A DNA stretch of 18,013 bases from CAYLVJ01 sp964501525. Its GTDB lineage: Bacteria > Patescibacteriota > Minisyncoccia > Minisyncoccales > CAYTKG01. The stretch's first letter is position 1; each line of letters opens with the position of its first letter. The DNA lies in the NCBI GenBank assembly GCA_964501525.1, contig CAZCSI010000010.1:1-18013 (forward strand). The letters run 5' to 3'. The notes under the pieces were generated by a model. That model did no database searches, was not told the DNA's origin, and worked only from the letters and a program-made list of their open reading frames with translations. A program made the translations under genes and the position numbers. Below are positions 13,660 through 18,013 of this stretch, piece after piece.

Positions 13660-15658
13660 GAGCCCGACTAAAACAAAAACGCTAAAGAAGTTTTTAGGAG
13701 ACGAGTACAAGATAAGCGCCACCATGGGGCATATCCGTGATCTTCCCCGTAAAAAAATTGGGGTTGACCTTAAAGATTTTACCCCCGACTACACGATAGT
13801 GCCGGGAAAAAAGAAGATAATAAATCAGCTCAAAAAGGAAAAAAAAGACAGCAAACAGATTATCCTGGCCACAGACCTTGACCGGGAAGGGGAAGCCATT
13901 GCGTGGCATACGGCAAAACTGCTGGAGCTTAAACAAGACGACTATCAAAGGGTTGTCTTCCACGAGATTACCGAAAGCGCGCTCAAACAAGCGCTCAAGG
14001 CCCCGCGCAAGATAGACAAAAACCTGGTTGATGCTCAGCAGGCGCGCAGGATTTTGGACAGAATCGTAGGCTACAAGCTTTCCCCCTTTCTTTGGAAAAA
14101 GATAAGCAAGGGGCTGTCAGCCGGCCGTGTTCAGTCGGTGGTCCTGCGCTTCATAGTAGAAAGGGAAAGAGAGATAGAAAGCTTCAACCCCAAAGAGTAT
14201 TGGAGCCTTCACGCTCTGCTTTTGAAAAACAGCAGTGAGTTCGAAGCTAAGCTGGTAAAAATAGCTTCTAAAAAACTTTCCAAGTTTGATATAAAAACAA
14301 AAAAGGAGGCGGAGAAAATAGTAAAAGACCTGAAACAAGCTCAGTTTGAAGTAAGCGGGGTGCAGAGCAAAGAAAGAAAAAGATATCCTTTTCCCCCTCT
14401 TACCACCAGCCTCCTTCAGCAGGACGCCTGGAAACGCCTCCGCTTTTCCTCAAAACAAACAATGTATCTGGCACAGCAGCTTTATGAAAAGGGGCTGATA
14501 ACCTACCACCGCACCGACTCTTTTAACTTGTCTTCTTCATCCACCCGCCAGGCCAAAGAGATTATTGTCAGTCAGTTTGGAGAAAAATATTGGCCGGGGA
14601 AAGTAAAACACTACAAAACCAAATCCAAGTCCGCACAAGAAGCGCACGAAGCCATCAGGCCGGCCCAGCCGAGCAAATTTCCCGAAAACATAAAAGCGGA
14701 CAAGAAACAGAAAAAACTATACGAATTAATCTGGCAAAGATTCATTGCCTGTCAGATGACTCCTGCCCGCTTCGACCACACCAAGGCAGAGATAAAAGCC
14801 GATCAATATTTATTCCAAAGCCGAGGACAGACTCTGAAATTCGACGGATTCCTAAAAGTTTATCCGGTTAGATACAAGGAAGCAGAGCTTCCCCGGCTGG
14901 AAAAAGGAGAGGTTCTCAACCTAAAAAAGCTGGAACCAAAACAGCATTTTACTCAGCCGCCTGCCAGATACAACGAGGCCAGCTTGATCAAGGAACTGGA
15001 AAAGAACGGCATCGGCCGGCCTTCCACTTACGCCCCGATCATGTCTGTGGTGCAGCAAAGAAACTATGTTAAAAAAGACGGCAAGCGAAGATTTTTCCCT
15101 ACGGAAATAGGCAAAACGGTTAATGACCTGCTGGTGAACCATTTTCCTAAAATAGTGGATGTGGAATTCACGGCTCGGATGGAAGAAACCCTGGACAAAA
15201 TCGCCGCAGGCAAAGAAAACTGGAAAAAAGTGCTGGAAGACTTTTATCGGCCTTTTGAGAAAAATCTGGATAAAAAACACAAGGAGGTAGAAAAAAAAGT
15301 AGAAAAAACAGACAAGGACTGCCCCGAGTGCGGTTCTCCCCTGGTTATTAGAATGGGGCGCTACGGCCGTTTCTACGGCTGTTCCAACTTTCCCAAATGC
15401 AAATACACCCGGCCCATCAAAAAACAGGAGATTATGAAATGCCCCCAATGTGAAGAAGGGTCAGTAGTTGAAAAAAGAACCAAAAAAGGGAAATTATTTT
15501 ACGGTTGCAATAACTGGCCCCAATGCGATTGGGCCCTGTGGGACGAGCCGACAGGAAAAAAATGCCCCGAGTGTGATTCTCCCTTAATAAAAAAGAAGGG
15601 GAAAATAAAATGTTCAAACAAGGATTGTGACTACCTCCAACAACAACAAGAGGCTTGA
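13640..15658 (+). CDS. topA: DNA topoisomerase I (type IA)
   Basis: Relaxes negative supercoils through a transient tyrosine-DNA bond. 672 aa. The Toprim domain carries Glu7 (VIVESPTK), TDLDREGE (78-85; Asp79, Asp81, Glu83) and the GHIRDLP stretch (30-36). The catalytic Tyr289 is in GLITYHRTDS, with His in place of the more common Met after Tyr. QEAHEAIRP (333-341) and NGIGRPSTYA (456-465) belong to the conserved core. Three C-terminal zinc-ribbon repeats follow: Cys561/564/581/587, Cys601/604/623/629 and Cys642/645/658/663. It overlaps dprA by 20 bp and the following glycosidase gene by 32 bp. Confidence 0.97.
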   Translation: MKLVIVESPTKTKTLKKFLGDEYKISATMGHIRDLPRKKIGVDLKDFTPDYTIVPGKKKIINQLKKEKKDSKQIILATDLDREGEAIAWHTAKLLELKQDDYQRVVFHEITESALKQALKAPRKIDKNLVDAQQARRILDRIVGYKLSPFLWKKISKGLSAGRVQSVVLRFIVEREREIESFNPKEYWSLHALLLKNSSEFEAKLVKIASKKLSKFDIKTKKEAEKIVKDLKQAQFEVSGVQSKERKRYPFPPLTTSLLQQDAWKRLRFSSKQTMYLAQQLYEKGLITYHRTDSFNLSSSSTRQAKEIIVSQFGEKYWPGKVKHYKTKSKSAQEAHEAIRPAQPSKFPENIKADKKQKKLYELIWQRFIACQMTPARFDHTKAEIKADQYLFQSRGQTLKFDGFLKVYPVRYKEAELPRLEKGEVLNLKKLEPKQHFTQPPARYNEASLIKELEKNGIGRPSTYAPIMSVVQQRNYVKKDGKRRFFPTEIGKTVNDLLVNHFPKIVDVEFTARMEETLDKIAAGKENWKKVLEDFYRPFEKNLDKKHKEVEKKVEKTDKDCPECGSPLVIRMGRYGRFYGCSNFPKCKYTRPIKKQEIMKCPQCEEGSVVEKRTKKGKLFYGCNNWPQCDWALWDEPTGKKCPECDSPLIKKKGKIKCSNKDCDYLQQQQEA

Positions 15659-16835
15659 ATTTCCACCAGATTTTTTATGGGGGGCAGCCACCTCTGCTTA
15701 TCAAGTAGAAGGGGGTATTGACAATGCAGACTGGTCTAAAATTTATCCGGCCGGCAAAGCCTGTGAGCATTACCGGCTTTACAAGCAGGATTTCGACATC
15801 TTGAAAAAATTGAACCTCAATGCTTATCGATTCTCCATCGAGTGGTCGAGAATAGAGCCCGAGCCCGGGCAATGGAGCACCGAAGCCATAGAACATTACC
15901 GCATTTATCTTGAACAATTGAAAGCCAGAGGCGTTAAAACCATGGTCACCCTGCACCATTTTACCACTCCTTTGTGGATGAAAAAGCAGGGCGGCTGGGC
16001 CAATGAAAAAATAGTCTCTTCTTTCTCCCGTTTTGCTCAAAAAATGTTTCAAGAATACAACGACTTAGTCGACTTCTGGATAACCATCAATGAACCTTTC
16101 TCCGTTTACGCTTTGATGAGCTACCTCAAGGGAGAGTGGCCGCCTCGCAGAAGAAACCCGATTCTTTTTTTAAAGGTTGTCCGAAATCAAATCAGGGCTC
16201 ATAAAAAAATTTATAACGCTTTTCACAAACAAAACCCTGAGTGCAAAATAAGTATTGCCAAACACAACACCTTTTTTGAACCGTTTTCTGATTCTTGGCT
16301 AAACAAAATAGCTGTTAAGACAGCTCGTTATTTTTCAAACTTTTTCTTTCTCAATAGAGTCAAAGACCATCTCGACTATATCGGAGTCAACTATTACTGC
16401 CATGCCCGTATTCAATTCCCGGCCCGGGTGAAAAACGAAAACCTGACAACCACCACTATGGGGTGGGAGATTTTCCCGCGAGGCATCTATCACGTTCTTC
16501 AAGAACTAAAAAGATACAACCTCCCCGTCTATATCACCGAAAACGGACTGGCTGATGAAAAAGACGAGCACAGAAAAGATTTCATCAAAGACCACCTCTT
16601 CTGGATTCACAAGGCTTTAGGGCAGGGAGTAGAGGTGCGCGGTTACTTTTACTGGTCCCTTATAGACAACTTTGAGTGGGCTCACGGGTTCGATCCGCGG
16701 TTCGGACTGGCTGAGGTCGATTACAAAACCATGGAAAGAAAAATAAGAAAATCAGCTTATTATTTAGCTAAAACAGCTGAAGACAACACTCTTTATTTAT
16801 CAAATACGCATAATCTCATTAACAAACCTCAATGA
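15627..16835 (+). CDS. Glycoside hydrolase family 1 (beta-glucosidase-like)
   Basis: Retaining beta-glycosidase of the GH1 clan, probably acting on beta-glucosides or beta-galactosides in the cytoplasm; no signal peptide. 402 aa, shorter than the usual 440-480. The opening block FPPDFLWGAATSAYQVEGG (12-30), TLHHF (108-112), the acid/base Glu156 in TINEP, NYY (255-257), the nucleophile Glu305 in YITENG and SLIDNFEWAHGF (344-355) are all present. The start is a GTG at 15627, 32 bp inside topA, with AGGA just before it; no ATG is available before the conserved block. The substrate cannot be read from the sequence. It joins the next gene by an ATGA overlap, so it probably works with that transporter. 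Confidence 0.92.
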   Translation: MTTSNNNKRLEFPPDFLWGAATSAYQVEGGIDNADWSKIYPAGKACEHYRLYKQDFDILKKLNLNAYRFSIEWSRIEPEPGQWSTEAIEHYRIYLEQLKARGVKTMVTLHHFTTPLWMKKQGGWANEKIVSSFSRFAQKMFQEYNDLVDFWITINEPFSVYALMSYLKGEWPPRRRNPILFLKVVRNQIRAHKKIYNAFHKQNPECKISIAKHNTFFEPFSDSWLNKIAVKTARYFSNFFFLNRVKDHLDYIGVNYYCHARIQFPARVKNENLTTTTMGWEIFPRGIYHVLQELKRYNLPVYITENGLADEKDEHRKDFIKDHLFWIHKALGQGVEVRGYFYWSLIDNFEWAHGFDPRFGLAEVDYKTMERKIRKSAYYLAKTAEDNTLYLSNTHNLINKPQ

Positions 16836-17743
16836 TGGCCTGGATTTTAATAATTGTTCTGGCCTACCTCCTCTTTGCTGTCGCCTCTCTGGCCGACCGC
16901 TATCTCTTAGCCGGCCCCCTGCCCAGCCCCGGCGCGTACGCTTTTTTCGTAGGAGCAGGCGGAGCCTTGGCTCTCCTGCTTGTTCCTTTCGGTTTTTTAG
17001 CTGTGCCGACCCCGGAACAGATTGCTTTCAATCTCTTCTCCGGAGCGGTCTGGGTGCTGGCCATCCTTTTGCTGTATACCGCTGTTCACAAAAGCGAGGT
17101 TACCAGAGCCGCCCCGGCCATAGGAGCTTTGATTCCGATTTTCACTTTGGGCTTGATTCTTGTTTTCCAACCCCAAGATATTGAACTGGGGCTGATATTT
17201 TTCATCTCTTTCTCTTTTTCAGTGATCGGAAGCCTGTTGATTGCTTTTGATAAAGAACTTTTTTTCGCCAACCTGCTTTGGTTTTCCCTGTCCGCCCTTT
17301 TGTTCGGTATCGGGTTTTTAACTATGAAAAGCGTTTACTCCAGCCAGCCTTTTCTCTCCGGCTTTATCTGGATGAGAATCGGAGGAGCAATAACAGCCGC
17401 CTTTTTTCTCTTTTCTCCCAAGGTCAGAAATGAACTCTTTAGAAAAAAATCTGTGACACAAAAAAAGGTGTCTTTACCTCTTATCGCGGGTCAGCTCTGC
17501 GGAGGAGCCGCTTTCCTGCTTCAGAACTATGCTGTTTCCATAGCCAGAGTGGGACAGATTCCTCTTATCAACGCTTTAGAAGGTCTTCGCTATGTTTTTC
17601 TACTTTCTTTTGTCATAATGTTAAACAGGATAAACCCCGGACTGGTTAAGGAAAAGATGTCGGGCCGAGTACTTTTTCAGAAGGCGGCGGCCATCATCCT
17701 TATCTCCATCGGTTTATTCGTATTGGCCCTCCCTCACTTGTAG
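16832..17743 (+). CDS. EamA/DMT-superfamily membrane transporter
   Basis: Predicted drug/metabolite-type transporter. 303 aa with about ten hydrophobic segments arranged as two five-helix halves, the usual EamA layout: roughly 2-24, 33-57, 63-87, 94-112, 117-137, then 146-165, 174-194, 215-235, 245-264 and 283-301. The loop at about 196-212 is basic (KVRNELFRKKSVTQKK), consistent with a cytoplasmic side. The end of the first half holds an EVTRAAPAIGALIPIFT motif (88-104), and NALEGLRYVF (244-253) is its counterpart in the second half. The substrate is unknown; context with a GH1 enzyme suggests a sugar or glycoside product, but that is inference. It overlaps the GH1 gene by 4 bp (ATGA). Confidence 0.8.
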   Translation: MMAWILIIVLAYLLFAVASLADRYLLAGPLPSPGAYAFFVGAGGALALLLVPFGFLAVPTPEQIAFNLFSGAVWVLAILLLYTAVHKSEVTRAAPAIGALIPIFTLGLILVFQPQDIELGLIFFISFSFSVIGSLLIAFDKELFFANLLWFSLSALLFGIGFLTMKSVYSSQPFLSGFIWMRIGGAITAAFFLFSPKVRNELFRKKSVTQKKVSLPLIAGQLCGGAAFLLQNYAVSIARVGQIPLINALEGLRYVFLLSFVIMLNRINPGLVKEKMSGRVLFQKAAAIILISIGLFVLALPHL

Positions 17744-17756
17744 CCTTGAAATATCC

Positions 17757-18013
17757 GTGAATTTAAAAAAAATCTTAAAAATAATATTGCTTGCCGGGTT
17801 CGGCATACTGACCGTTGCTTTTATGTTTTTTTTCATAGGCCCCCGCACGCAAACCGAGAACATCACCTGGGGCGTTAATTTTTCCGATAAACAGGCTCGG
17901 CTCCTGGGGCTGGACCCAAGACAAACTTATCTTTCCATTATCCAGGACCTGGGAGCTAAAAAGATAAAACTGAGCTCCTACTGGGAAACCTTGGAGCCCG
18001 CAAAAAACGAGTA
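17757..18013 (+). CDS. N-terminus of a membrane-anchored protein, possibly a glycosidase (partial)
   Basis: Open to the window edge: 85 complete codons from a GTG at 17757, 13 bp after the transporter stop. The start VNLKKILKIILLAGFGILTV gives a basic N-terminus and then one hydrophobic segment (about 6-27), a signal anchor. The next part has NITWGVNFSDKQARLLGL, then YLSIIQDLGAKKIKLSSYWETLEP. A WGVNF strand followed by xxLGxKxIKLSSYWExLEP resembles the first beta-alpha units of TIM-barrel glycoside hydrolases, where W-x-x-[IL]-E-P before a Gly-x-Tyr is common. The family cannot be named from this fragment. It would place a second glycan-active protein on the outside of the membrane in the same operon. 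Confidence 0.6.
   Translation, partial: MNLKKILKIILLAGFGILTVAFMFFFIGPRTQTENITWGVNFSDKQARLLGLDPRQTYLSIIQDLGAKKIKLSSYWETLEPAKNE

Noticed and set aside
14921..15448. 175-aa minus-strand frame inside topA, and similar long shadow frames inside ftsZ, ftsA and hisS
   Set aside because: They are antisense to strongly conserved enzymes with intact motifs and have no recognisable domains.
15627..15658. Frameshifted fusion of topA and the GH1 gene
   Set aside because: TopA ends after its third complete zinc ribbon and the GH1 domain begins cleanly, so this is an overlap of two genes.

Overview
The window looks like chromosomal DNA of a small-genome, fermentative, anaerobic bacterium, most likely a member of the Candidate Phyla Radiation (Patescibacteria). 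That is an inference from compact or minimal versions of housekeeping proteins (ComEC without a beta-lactamase domain, FtsZ without a tail, DprA without an N-terminal SAM domain), AT-rich start regions that mostly lack Shine-Dalgarno sequences, an oxygen-sensitive class III ribonucleotide reductase, and tightly packed overlapping genes. TGA is used as a stop (yqeY, lepB, topA and the GH1 gene all end in overlapping TGA codons), so this is not a lineage that recodes UGA.

Layout. At the left edge are a hairpin-rich RNA tail with an intrinsic terminator (1-77) and a short basic protein gene (175-342) with its own promoter, a strong ribosome binding site and a terminator. From 438 to 11702 all genes are on the minus strand. 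In the direction of transcription they are lepB, hisS, rpsU, yqeY, ybeY, ftsA, ftsZ, nrdD, nrdG, comEC and an htrA-like protease. From 11934 to the right edge the genes are on the plus strand: pth, dprA, topA, a GH1 glycosidase, an EamA-type transporter and the start of a membrane-anchored protein resembling a glycosidase. The 11703-11933 gap is a divergent promoter region.

Function. The minus-strand cluster covers protein export (signal peptidase), translation (HisRS, S21, YbeY), division (FtsA, FtsZ), anaerobic dNTP synthesis (NrdD and its radical-SAM activase NrdG), DNA uptake (ComEC) and envelope quality control (HtrA). The plus-strand cluster covers tRNA recycling (Pth), handling of incoming DNA (DprA), DNA topology (TopA), then apparent carbohydrate use and transport.

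Most interesting signal. A twin-palindrome element of about 80 bp occurs twice, once before nrdG-comEC and once before dprA. Each copy has two 23-bp palindromes sharing one half-site, a related spacer with an identical 12-bp block, the same orientation relative to the gene, and exactly 8 nt between the proximal palindrome and the ATG. Because ComEC and DprA act in the same natural-transformation pathway, this may be a competence operator; a mobile palindromic repeat is the main alternative. Other points of interest are four exact 21-bp tandem repeats before ftsZ, a tail-less FtsZ with an altered T7 loop, a Pth with a substituted active-site Asn, and a possible structured RNA closing over the pth stop codon.
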